This document shows positions 37,652 to 45,769 of a stretch of 64,000 nt of DNA, piece after piece (the first letter of the stretch is position 1; every line of letters starts with the position of its first letter). The position numbers and the translations under genes are program-made. The notes beneath the pieces were generated by a model. That model was not told the origin of the DNA and did not search any database. It was given only the letters and a program-made list of their open reading frames with translations. This DNA comes from Photobacterium profundum SS9 (lineage in GTDB: Bacteria > Pseudomonadota > Gammaproteobacteria > Enterobacterales > Vibrionaceae). The stretch is from NCBI RefSeq assembly GCF_000196255.1, contig NC_006371.1:248001-312000 (forward strand), given 5' to 3'.

Positions 37652-38365
37652 ATGTTGAAAGTAGTTAGCTATGTAATCTGTCCATTTGTCCAACGTATTA
37701 CGGGTTTACTTGAAGCAAAGGGGGTCCCTTATGACATCGAATACATTAGCCTTAAGGATAAACCGAAATGGTTTCTCGACATTGCACCTAACGCTCAAGT
37801 GCCACTGTTGATCACAGAAGATAGTATTCCATTATCTGAGTCGGATGCTATTGCTGAATATCTAGATGATGAATTCCCATTGCTTAGACCAGAGATAAAC
37901 AAGTCAGCTTGCCGAGCACGACAGAGAGCTTGGGTTTATCAAGGCACTAAGCTTTACCTTAAACAGTGCAGTCATATGCAAAGTGGCAACCAACAAATTT
38001 TTGAAGAACGCCAAGAATTCATGCGTAAACAGTTTGCTAAGGTTGAAAGCTTTCTCAAAGGTCACACTAATACCCAATATTTCTGCGCCGATATTCTAGG
38101 TAACATAGATATGGCTTGGTTGCCTTTATTCCACCGTGCTGCGCTGGTTCAGAAGTATTCTGGTACTAAATTGTTTGAAGGGTTTCCACTTTTACAAATT
38201 TGGGCCGATAACATAATGGCTACAGGTATTGCTGAAAAAACTGTTCATGATAGTTTTGAAGACAGTTTCGTTAACTTCTACTTAAGTGAAAAAACTTATC
38301 TTGGTAGTGGAAACACAACTAAGGATTGCGACTGCTGTGGTTCATCTAGCTCTTGCTGTGGCTAG
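37652..38365 (+). CDS. Glutathione S-transferase-like protein with cysteine-rich tail
   Basis: This is a 237-aa protein of the thioredoxin-fold GST superfamily. The N-domain has an omega-type active-site motif (VICPFVQR, with the catalytic Cys) and the cis-Pro/glutathione contact APNAQVPLLI, then LSESDAIAEYLDDEFP. The C-domain is helical (about 85-215). A tail not found in ordinary GSTs follows: KDCDCCGSSSSCCG, with five cysteines in the last 13 residues, suited to binding a soft metal or to thiol chemistry. Its own promoter-like motif matches the one before the ferredoxin gene, so it belongs to the same predicted regulon as the sigma factor. Confidence 0.85.
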   Translation: MLKVVSYVICPFVQRITGLLEAKGVPYDIEYISLKDKPKWFLDIAPNAQVPLLITEDSIPLSESDAIAEYLDDEFPLLRPEINKSACRARQRAWVYQGTKLYLKQCSHMQSGNQQIFEERQEFMRKQFAKVESFLKGHTNTQYFCADILGNIDMAWLPLFHRAALVQKYSGTKLFEGFPLLQIWADNIMATGIAEKTVHDSFEDSFVNFYLSEKTYLGSGNTTKDCDCCGSSSSCCG

Positions 38366-38428
38366 TTCTGTACCGCAAGTACGAAGTAGCGAATGGCTAC
38401 CGTAGATATAAAAAGCCTAGATAGGTAT

Positions 38429-38470
38429 TGAACTGGCCCCATTACGACTAATATTTAGGGGCTAGATTCA
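38429..38470. repeat. Imperfect inverted repeat after the GST gene
   Basis: TGAACTGGCCCC (38429-38440) and GGGGCTAGATTCA (38458-38470) are imperfect complements. It could be a weak terminator or a leftover end of an insertion sequence. No transposase remains beside it. Confidence 0.4.
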
Positions 38471-38537
38471 ATCGATGAAGGGAAGCTTTTTACGGCCATC
38501 GAATTCGGCTGAGCGGATCGAGGAGCTACTAGCTCAT

Positions 38538-38915
38538 TTAATCCAATACATAATCTTTAGTTATGATTTCCAACATGTGTCCATTTGGATCTTTAAAGTA
38601 AACTCCACGCCCTCCGTCGTTATTATTAATTTTTCCGTCATCGAATGAAACTGGACCACTACCAAAAGGAATTGATTCATTTTTAATACGAGCAAATATT
38701 TCATCGAATTGAACGTCACTAACTTTGAATGCGTAATGTTGCGTTGAAAAGTCGCTTGCATTCATAAAATCGAGAGATAAAGTTTGATTTACTTTTACCA
38801 CAGCAAAATGCCCCCACACTTTAATGAATTCGAATCCAAATATACGTTCGTAATATTTCGCCGACGATACATTATCATGTGATGAAACGATTGTATGATT
38901 GAGAGTAATTTCCAT
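38538..38915 (-). CDS. VOC-family (glyoxalase/bleomycin-resistance-like) protein
   Basis: This 125-aa protein has the two beta-alpha-beta-beta-beta modules of the vicinal oxygen chelate fold. Probable metal ligands are His in LNHTIVSS (start), His in QHYAFKV and Glu in NGHMLEIIT (end). The segment GVYFKDPNGHMLEI is the classic last strand. Such genes are common as cassettes and accessory genes in Vibrionaceae. It lies alone on the minus strand between the GST module and a long non-coding stretch. The substrate is unknown. Confidence 0.85.
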   Translation of the reverse strand: MEITLNHTIVSSHDNVSSAKYYERIFGFEFIKVWGHFAVVKVNQTLSLDFMNASDFSTQHYAFKVSDVQFDEIFARIKNESIPFGSGPVSFDDGKINNNDGGRGVYFKDPNGHMLEIITKDYVLD

Positions 38916-39657
38916 AATTTCACCTGCTAAACCCGAGAAGCTTCTAACATTTGTATAGTGCGCATGCGCGTTTACCTCATTAGACTAGTAAAGCGTACAC
39001 AGCTAATTCATTGTATTTTATACATTTAATAGGATTTTACTTGATACGCCTCAGTCGAAACGCGCATGCGCGGTTTCCAAATCTATTATCTAAATCGACA
39101 CTCTCATAAGTAATTGATATTAGATATTAATCCCGTTTATAACAAGTGTAAACACGCACAGTTTGGATATATATTTATCAGAATTAAGCTAAAAATAAAT
39201 ACGACTGCACAAAAGAACAGCTAAACGCTATTAAGTCAGAATAGGGTTTATTCTAGAAAAAGAGGGGGATTACCGAGGGCTTTAGCGTCGTTTGTTCGCA
39301 TAAACTTTGGTATGGTAAACCTGAATAGACACTCATGGATAAAACGAATTAGCTAACTCACTTCGGGGCAAAAACGTGATAGGGAAAGGCTGATTTGGTG
39401 GTGTAATAATCAAACATTAAAGCTGACACTCTAAGGCACTATGTGCCCCATAGCGAGGTGTCGTCATATTCTGCGAACCAAGAAATGTCAGTAAACCCGG
39501 ACAATAAAAAAATCCATTGAGAGGCATACTTTTTTGTAATTTTAGTTCACTTTGTTCAATTGCAAATATCGTTTTTTTTATTTACCGGGATCATAAGAAC
39601 TCAGCCTTCACTACAATAAAGGAGGCTAGGTATAGAATATATGTAGGAGGGCGAAAT
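38916..39657. other. Long non-coding stretch with inverted GCGCATGCGC pair
   Basis: This is about 740 bp with no supportable gene. It contains the inverted pair listed at 38960-39071. The rest shows no recognised ORF, RNA gene or att site. The stretch probably consists of remnants of earlier insertions in an accessory region. Confidence 0.45.
38960..39071. repeat. Inverted pair of GCGCATGCGC-containing 14-mers
   Basis: GCGCATGCGCGTTT (38960-38973) and its exact complement AAACGCGCATGCGC (39058-39071) enclose 84 AT-rich bases. Each copy also contains the 10-bp palindrome GCGCATGCGC. The pair is GC-rich in an AT-rich setting. Confidence 0.7.
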
Positions 39658-40050
39658 ATGAAAAATGGCGACGAAAAAGTAACTGTTTATTACGATGGCA
39701 GCTGCCCGCGTTGTATTAAAGATCGTAATAATTATCAAAATCTGGCAGGAGAGAAGGGCGATTCGGTATGCTGGGTTGATATTACCGGGCAGGAAAAGTT
39801 GCTGCAGCAGCTAGGTATCGACCCCCTGAAAGCATTGACCGAACTGCATGTTAAAACAGCAAGTGGGAAAGTTTTGAGCGAACTTGATGCGTATATCCTG
39901 TTAATGAGCCGAGTCAGTCGTCTTAAACCGCTGGCTTTTTTTATCGGCCTGCCGTTTATTCGTCCACTTCTGGCCCGCTATTATCACTATAGTGTGGCTA
40001 AACGGCTGAAGAAGAGCGGCCGCTACCCGCAGCGTCAAAATCGGAAATAA
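39658..40050 (+). CDS. DCC-family (DUF393) thiol-disulfide oxidoreductase-like protein
   Basis: This is a 130-aa protein of the YuxK/DUF393 family, named for the DxxCxxC motif near the N-terminus: YYDGSCPRCIKDRNN. The rest (VCWVDITG, LHVKTASGKVLSELDAYILLM) fits the thioredoxin-like fold. The frame opens at 39517, but AGGAGGG just before 39658 and the family start pattern fix the ATG there. A basic tail ends it. Its function in bacteria is poorly defined and is presumed to be redox. It is isolated, with non-coding remnants on both sides. Confidence 0.85.
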   Translation: MKNGDEKVTVYYDGSCPRCIKDRNNYQNLAGEKGDSVCWVDITGQEKLLQQLGIDPLKALTELHVKTASGKVLSELDAYILLMSRVSRLKPLAFFIGLPFIRPLLARYYHYSVAKRLKKSGRYPQRQNRK

Positions 40051-40240
40051 AAACCGCTTGCAGCTGAAAATTTTTCCATCTGCAATTGAACAAAGGAAGA
40101 GCTTATCAGCATTAACTAACTATCTGTCTGCTCGTCAAACACCTGCACATATTGTCGACCACGCTGACCAGATAAGTCGCAATATCTTCAAATGCCGGGG
40201 GAGATAATACTGTACAGATTTTATAAGCGACACCCATCAC

Positions 40241-40375
40241 ATGAGCAATACTGGTTTAAGCCGTTCAAGTGTTTATAAGTATATTTCGGAAGACTACCTC
40301 CCTAAACCAATTTCAACAGGTGAACGTTAAGGCGCATGGTTAGACAGTGAGATTGATGAGTGGATAATGCTGTAG
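40241..40375 (+). pseudogene. AlpA-family regulator/excisionase remnant
   Basis: Reading from the ATG at 40241 gives a helix-turn-helix segment TGLSRSSVYKYISEDYLPKP followed by ISTGER, a TAA stop at 40328-40330, then GAWLDSEIDEWIML in the same frame before a TAG. This matches the AlpA/excisionase-like wHTH pattern (GLSRS..Y, PKPI, GER..AWL..E+DEWI) interrupted by one stop. AlpA proteins belong to prophages and integrative elements, so this is probably a relic of such an element. Too short and broken to be functional. Confidence 0.7.
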
Positions 40376-40980
40376 ATTGAACAACATAATAATGAAGAGG
40401 AGTTACAGGTTAATAATAGATAAGACATAAAGACAAGGGTGTCTATTCCGTCATGTTGTTTTTTTGAGTGGTACTAGTTGGTTGTCTACGCTATGGGGGC
40501 GATAGCACCTTAGCATTATACCACCTAACCTAGTTTAGGCTGGATCCCAATTGCGCTCGTAATAGGGTTCGCGTGATCAGTTGTGATATGACAAATCACT
40601 CCCATTCCTCACATGAGCAAATGTATGGCAAATTGCTATGAACATATTGTGAATGAGTTAAAGCTCTAACAAGCTTTGGGGCAGAACCGAGTTAGAGACG
40701 GTTCCGTCAGGATTCAGATGTAAGTGTTAGATCTAAGGCTGAGCTTTCCGTAGAAGTACCGAATACACTGATGTTATTGTGCAAAAATAGTGGCAAATGA
40801 ATAATGTCTGTAAATTCCAACGATCAAGAAATCGCTTAATAAGAATGAAGCATCAAAGAGTTTCACCAAGACGTAATAGCGCTTAACCTTCAAAACTAGT
40901 AGCCGTGAACTTGAGGGCTAGCTTGTAGATATACATTTCATCTGTCGCCATTTTATCGCCATTGTCTTGGTGAAGTATTT
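40376..40980. other. Non-coding stretch between the AlpA remnant and the ABC exporter
   Basis: About 600 bp without a supportable ORF. No att site, tRNA or attC site was recognised, although the AlpA remnant makes element debris likely. Confidence 0.4.
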
Positions 40981-42834
40981 CTATCTTGTTGCTTTTAAAT
41001 TGGAAGTTTCATCACCAATAAAACCACCGGTTTGATGCGCCCATAATTGAGCATAAATACCTTTTTGAGCAATCAATTCCTGATGTGTTCCTTGCTCCGC
41101 AATTTCACCTTTATCGAGCACTATAAGACGGTCCATTGCGGCAATGGTTGATAAACGGTGGGCAATGGCAATCACGGTTTTACCTTGCATCAGTTCATAC
41201 AGACTTTCTTGAATGGCTGCTTCGACTTCTGAATCTAATGCTGAAGTTGCCTCATCTAGCAGTAAGATAGGGGCATTTTTCAATAGTACTCGAGAGATAG
41301 CAATACGTTGGCGTTGACCACCTGAAAGCTTCACACCACGTTCACCGACTTGAGCATCATACCCAGTATTACCGTATGGGTCTGATAGCGAGCCAATAAA
41401 CTCATGCGCATGGGCTTGTTTGGTTGCCGCGAGCAACTGTTCTTCCGTTGCATTAGGGTTACCATACATAATGTTTTCACGAATAGAGCGGTGCAACAAT
41501 GATGTATCTTGCGTAACCATACCAATTTGTGCGCGGAGTGAATCTTGCGTCACGTGTGCAATGTTTTGACCATCAATACTGATAGAGCCAGATTCGACAT
41601 CGTGAAAGCGCATTAACAGGTTAACCATAGTGGATTTACCTGCGCCAGAGCGCCCGACTAACCCTACTTTTTCGCCCGGTTTAATATTGAGGTTCAGCTT
41701 TTCAATCACCCCTGATTTTTCACCGTAATGGAAATTAACATCGTCAAAGTGAATACCACCATTGTTTACAGCAAGTGTTGGTGCGTCTTTTTTATCGGTA
41801 ATATCAACAGGTTTAGATAACGTACGCATACCGTCAATGACGGTGCCGATATTTTCAAACAGACCACCAATTTCCCACATAATCCATTTAGACATGCCAT
41901 TGATACGTAATGCCAAACTTACTGCGACAGCGATTGCCCCAATAGTGACGGCAGAGATTGTCCATAGCCAAATAGCAAGACCAGCAATAGAGAACACAAG
42001 CAGGTAATTGATGATCTCTACGTTAATATTTAACCCTGTAACGAGGCGCATTTGGCGATGTACAGTGTCAAGAAAGCCTTTCATTCCTTGTTCTGCGTAT
42101 TCGGTTTCACGATCAGAATGTGAAAATAACTTAACGGTTTGAATATTGGTATAGCTGTCGACAATGCGTCCTGTCATGGTAGAACGTGCATCAGCTTGTT
42201 CGGTTGATACTGTCTTTAGCTTGGGTACGAAATACAGCTGAATACCGACATAAGCAGCAAGCCACAACAGCATTGGTATCATTAGACGATAATCTGATTG
42301 AGCAATCAGCACCACCATCGCGGTGAAATACACCGAAATATAGACCAATACATCCAGTAACTTCATTACCGTTTCTCGTACCGATAATGACGTTTGCATG
42401 ACTTTAGTGGCAATTCGACCAGCAAAATCATTTTGATAAAATGACACGCTTTGTTTTAACAGGTAACGGTGTGCTAGCCAACGAATAGCCATTGGGTAGT
42501 TACCCAATAATGCTTGATGCAGTAACAATGAATGTAGAAAAACCAGTGAAGGCACAACAACCAGCACAATCAGACTCATTACAATGAGCTTTCCACCTTC
42601 TTCGGCAATAAAAGTGTCGGGGTTATGTTGTGTTAGCCAATCGACCAGTTGTCCCATAAAACCAAATAGAGACACTTCTACCACTGCGATAACAGCACTG
42701 AGTAATGACATCGCAATGAGTGGGAGTTCAAACCCTTTGGTGTAGTGGCGGCAAAAAGCAAACAGACTTGCTGGTGGTTGATCAGGATCCTGTTTAGGAA
42801 AAGCTGAGGTCAGTTTTTCAAAGCGTTTGTACAT
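40981..42834 (-). CDS. ABC-type exporter, fused membrane and ATPase domains
   Basis: This is a 617-aa half-transporter. An exporter membrane domain of six helices (about 30-330) is joined to a nucleotide-binding domain (about 365-600). ATPase motifs are complete: Walker A GLVGRSGAGKSTMV, Q-loop VTQDTSLLHRS, signature LSGGQRQRIAIS, Walker B ILLLDEATSALD and switch His in IAHRLSTIAAM. It should act as a homodimer or with a partner, exporting a lipid, drug or peptide. It does not match MsbA clearly enough to name. It is transcribed in the same direction as the melR parts, 148 bp downstream of them, but is probably independent. Confidence 0.9.
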   Translation of the reverse strand: MYKRFEKLTSAFPKQDPDQPPASLFAFCRHYTKGFELPLIAMSLLSAVIAVVEVSLFGFMGQLVDWLTQHNPDTFIAEEGGKLIVMSLIVLVVVPSLVFLHSLLLHQALLGNYPMAIRWLAHRYLLKQSVSFYQNDFAGRIATKVMQTSLSVRETVMKLLDVLVYISVYFTAMVVLIAQSDYRLMIPMLLWLAAYVGIQLYFVPKLKTVSTEQADARSTMTGRIVDSYTNIQTVKLFSHSDRETEYAEQGMKGFLDTVHRQMRLVTGLNINVEIINYLLVFSIAGLAIWLWTISAVTIGAIAVAVSLALRINGMSKWIMWEIGGLFENIGTVIDGMRTLSKPVDITDKKDAPTLAVNNGGIHFDDVNFHYGEKSGVIEKLNLNIKPGEKVGLVGRSGAGKSTMVNLLMRFHDVESGSISIDGQNIAHVTQDSLRAQIGMVTQDTSLLHRSIRENIMYGNPNATEEQLLAATKQAHAHEFIGSLSDPYGNTGYDAQVGERGVKLSGGQRQRIAISRVLLKNAPILLLDEATSALDSEVEAAIQESLYELMQGKTVIAIAHRLSTIAAMDRLIVLDKGEIAEQGTHQELIAQKGIYAQLWAHQTGGFIGDETSNLKATR

Positions 42835-42981
42835 AAAATGGTGTGTCCAATAAAAGCGTATGATTGTTAGGTAGCAGAATGTAATGCGCGCTTATAGCGT
42901 GTATTTGAACGTGTAAAAGCGCCAAGTTGATTATCTAATGTACGACCTTGAAGGTAAAGTGTTGTGTCATTGTCTGACCAT

Positions 42982-43581
42982 TTACTTAGCCTTAGTGATG
43001 GCTACTGGTCTTTTCCCATCACATGCGCCTTTCTCTAACTGGTGAATAGGGCTGCTGCCTTGTAATGCCCATCGGTGATCGTCGCGACTCAGTTTTCTAT
43101 ACTGCGTGGGCGTTATACCTAGATAGCTTTGGAATGTTTGATAAAAGCGGCTGCTAGAGTTAAACCCAACCGTCAATGAAATATCAAGAATGGTGCGTTC
43201 TGTATCGCTTAGCAAGGCGCGCGCATGGTTCATTCGCATGGCTGTTATGTACTGTTTGATAGTGAGCTGCATCATGCGCTGAAAAATCCCCATCGCATAA
43301 TTGGCATGCAGCCCGACGTGATCCGCAATCTGTTTTACCGTCAGTGGAGTGTCGTGGTGGGTGGCAATGTATTCCAGCATCTGGCTAACATAAAACTGTG
43401 AATGTTTAGAAAGCCCATTCTGGATTGTTTTATCTGTGCGGCTGGTTAGCATTTGAGACCAACCATCGAGACATACTCGTTTCAGCATCAGACCTATTTC
43501 ATCGGAAGCCAGTTGTTGGCGGCTTTCTGCAACGTGTGTCAATTCCGCTTCCCAGCGAGCAATTTCAAATTCACACACCAA
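42982..43581 (-). CDS. melR: Melibiose operon regulator MelR, C-terminal part (frameshifted)
   Basis: This is a 199-aa frame carrying the DNA-binding half of MelR. It matches E. coli MelR: DEIGLMLKRVCLDGW, SKHSQFYVSQMLEYIA, HANYAMGIFQRMMQLTIKQY, MNHARALLSDTERTILDISL and FYQTFQSYLGITPTQYRKLS. These are the two AraC-type helix-turn-helix units. The N-terminal cupin half is in another frame at 43571-43990. Coding similarity of this frame extends upstream of its first ATG to about 43607. Taken as a unit, melR is disrupted by one additional G in a G5 run (C5 on this strand, 43608-43612). The tail past the second HTH is about 25 residues longer than in E. coli. Confidence 0.88.
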   Translation of the reverse strand: MVCEFEIARWEAELTHVAESRQQLASDEIGLMLKRVCLDGWSQMLTSRTDKTIQNGLSKHSQFYVSQMLEYIATHHDTPLTVKQIADHVGLHANYAMGIFQRMMQLTIKQYITAMRMNHARALLSDTERTILDISLTVGFNSSSRFYQTFQSYLGITPTQYRKLSRDDHRWALQGSSPIHQLEKGACDGKRPVAITKAK

Positions 43582-43990
43582 AGATGGCGCTGTCGATTGT
43601 AATACTGCCCCCGTGGGTGATCTGATTAACCAGCTCTCTGTTTAATGGCCATGATAAAAAATGATGAATAGGGATATTGATAATACCCATATTTTGGCTA
43701 TCACCAGGATGTGTGAGTCGGTGTGGAACAGAAGCCCAAAATAGCCCAATGTGACCATCTTTTAATACAACCGGGCTGCCATTAATGATGTATTCCACAT
43801 CACCACCAAACGGGATATTGACTTCAACCTGCCCGTGCCAGTGGTAGCCGGGCATGTCGTGGGGTGGTCTTAATTCGACATCAATTTTTTCGTGTGAAGA
43901 ATAGAGCGACAAAGGGCTGACAGACACACTTTCTTGTGAATAGTTTTCTTGGGGGGTCACCAACAGCGCATCTTTGTCATGTTGTTTCAT
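43571..43990 (-). CDS. melR: Melibiose operon regulator MelR, N-terminal part (frameshifted)
   Basis: This is a 139-aa frame with the sugar-binding cupin domain of MelR: SPLSLYSSHEKIDVELRPPH, HWHGQVEVNIPFGGDVEYII and LSWPLNRELVNQITHG all match E. coli MelR. After THG the frame diverges and stops. Deleting one G from the run at 43608-43612 continues it as AVLQSTAPSLVCEFEIARW, co-linear with E. coli residues in the same place. The joined protein is about 327 aa. It is divergent from melA, as in E. coli. As sequenced, an N-terminal sensor without DNA-binding domain would be made. Confidence 0.88.
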   Translation of the reverse strand: MKQHDKDALLVTPQENYSQESVSVSPLSLYSSHEKIDVELRPPHDMPGYHWHGQVEVNIPFGGDVEYIINGSPVVLKDGHIGLFWASVPHRLTHPGDSQNMGIINIPIHHFLSWPLNRELVNQITHGGSITIDSAIFGV

Positions 43991-44162
43991 GTCTGCTCCT
44001 TAGAAAATACACCATTGTCCCAAAACCTTCGAAATGAAACTCAGATCCTTGTCAAACCTCAGTTATTACTCATTGATAAATAACTAAATACGGAACAGAG
44101 ACGACAAAAAAAAGAGTTATGCTGGCAAAATATTTAGGAATCTCACTTAATTGCCTATTTTT

Positions 44163-44216
44163 GTCCTGTTTTCTCATATTGTGCCAATACGGAGTAAAAA
44201 TATTAGGAAACAGGAC
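44163..44216. promoter_or_regulatory. Candidate operator in the melR-melA intergenic region
   Basis: GTCCTGTTTTCT (44163-44174) and AGGAAACAGGAC (44205-44216) are inverted copies with one mismatch, centred about 125 bp upstream of melA. AraC-type activators such as MelR bind paired sites in this position. The region 43991-44314 holds no other recognised structure. Confidence 0.5.
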
Positions 44217-44314
44217 AGTGATAGCACTTACCGAGACGATTAAGGAGATAGAAGGCGTGTAATGTTTCACCATCACATTACGTTAGTTTTATTGAGATTA
44301 AGGATATAAATCGC

Positions 44315-45670
44315 ATGAAGACTCCACAAATTACCTTCATCGGTGCGGGTTCGACTATTTTCGTTAAGAACATTCTTGGCGACGTTTTTCATAAACCAGC
44401 ACTGAAGCATGCCCATATTGCATTGATGGATATCGATCAAACTCGCTTAGAAGAATCTCAGATCGTTGTTAGAAAGCTCATGGAATCTGCTGGTGCGACA
44501 GGCAATATAACCTGTCACCTGAATCAAAAAGATGCTCTGCAAGATGCCGATTTTGTCGTTGTTGCATTTCAGATTGGCGGTTACGAGCCGTGTACTGTTA
44601 CTGATTTTGAGGTCTGTAAGCGTCACGGTCTAGATCAAACTATTGCTGATACCTTAGGCCCTGGCGGCATTATGCGTTCATTACGTACTATTCCTCATTT
44701 ATGGCAGATCTGTGAAGACATGACCGAGGTTTGCCCTGATGCAACCATGCTTAATTATGTGAATCCGATGGCGATGAATACTTGGGCGATGTATGCAAAA
44801 TACCCAAATATTAAACAGGTTGGTCTTTGCCATTCTGTGCAAGGTACCGCTGAAGAATTGGCGCGTGACTTAGAGTTGGATTATAACGATTTACGTTATA
44901 CCTGTGCCGGTATTAACCATATGGCTTATTACCTCACATTAGAGAAGAAAAACGCGCAAGGTGAGTATGTGGATATTTACCCTGACTTACTGACGGCCTT
45001 TGAAAATGGTCAAGCCCCTAAACCTGGCCAACATCATAACGGTCGTTGCGTAAACCTCATTCGTTATGAAATGTTCAAAAAGCTGGGCTACTTTGTGACT
45101 GAATCGTCAGAGCATTTTGCCGAATACACCCCGTACTTCATTAAACCAAATCGCCCTGATTTGATTGAACGTTATAAAGTGCCACTAGATGAGTATCCGA
45201 AACGTTGTGTTGAGCAAATAGCTGATTGGAAGCAAGATCTGGAAGCGTTTAAAAACGCAGATAGTATCGATGTGAAAGAATCTCACGAATACGCAAGCAC
45301 GATCATGAATGCCATCTGGACGGGCACGCCGAGCGTGATTTACGGCAACGTTAAAAATGATGGTCTGATTGAAAACTTACCGCAAGAGTGTTGTGTGGAA
45401 GTTGCCTGTCTGGTTGATGCTAACGGTATTCAACCGACGAAAGTAGGTCGCTTACCAAACCATCTGGCGGCATTAATGCAAACCAATATTAATGTTCAAA
45501 CCCTACTGACTGAAGCTATCTTAACTGAAAATAGAGATCGCATTTATCACGCCGTCATGCTGGATCCGCATACTGCGGCAGTATTAGGGCTAGAAGAGAT
45601 CTATGCACTCGTTGATGACCTCATTGAGGCTCATGAAGGTTGGCTGCCTGCATGGGTTAATAAACATTAA
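44315..45670 (+). CDS. melA: Alpha-galactosidase (melibiase), GH4
   Basis: This is a 451-aa NAD+- and Mn2+-dependent GH4 glycosidase, the same length as E. coli MelA and very similar throughout. The N-terminal Rossmann motif FIGAGSTIFVKNILGDV binds NAD. GGYEPCTVTDFEVCKRHGL, HSVQGTAEELARDL, CAGINHMAYYL and NAIWTGTPSVIYGN cover metal and substrate contacts. It hydrolyses melibiose (and 6-phosphate-free alpha-galactosides) to galactose and glucose in the cytoplasm. It is divergent from melR and followed by melB. Confidence 0.97.
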   Translation: MKTPQITFIGAGSTIFVKNILGDVFHKPALKHAHIALMDIDQTRLEESQIVVRKLMESAGATGNITCHLNQKDALQDADFVVVAFQIGGYEPCTVTDFEVCKRHGLDQTIADTLGPGGIMRSLRTIPHLWQICEDMTEVCPDATMLNYVNPMAMNTWAMYAKYPNIKQVGLCHSVQGTAEELARDLELDYNDLRYTCAGINHMAYYLTLEKKNAQGEYVDIYPDLLTAFENGQAPKPGQHHNGRCVNLIRYEMFKKLGYFVTESSEHFAEYTPYFIKPNRPDLIERYKVPLDEYPKRCVEQIADWKQDLEAFKNADSIDVKESHEYASTIMNAIWTGTPSVIYGNVKNDGLIENLPQECCVEVACLVDANGIQPTKVGRLPNHLAALMQTNINVQTLLTEAILTENRDRIYHAVMLDPHTAAVLGLEEIYALVDDLIEAHEGWLPAWVNKH

Positions 45671-45736
45671 TAGCTAATACAACCACAAAGAATAATAAAT
45701 ATAACTAACCAATAACGTGAAACTAAATGGAATGAT

Positions 45737-45756
45737 GCCCTCTCAAAAGAGGGGGC
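45737..45756 (+). promoter_or_regulatory. Hairpin just upstream of melB
   Basis: GCCCTCTC, loop AAAA, GAGGGGGC gives an 8-bp stem with one G-T pair, immediately before the AAAGGAG ribosome site of melB. It may tune mRNA stability or melB expression relative to melA. Confidence 0.5.
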
Positions 45757-45769
45757 TAAAGGAGCCACA

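Noticed and set aside
38429..38470. End of an IS3-type element (TGAACTGGCCCC)
   Set aside because: Similarity is only to a short terminal pattern from memory, and no transposase remnant adjoins it; listed only as an inverted repeat.
40650..40710. Integron attC-like site (TCTAACAAGC ... GTTAGAG)
   Set aside because: Core-like ends are present, but the internal arms do not form the expected attC structure and no cassette array is evident.
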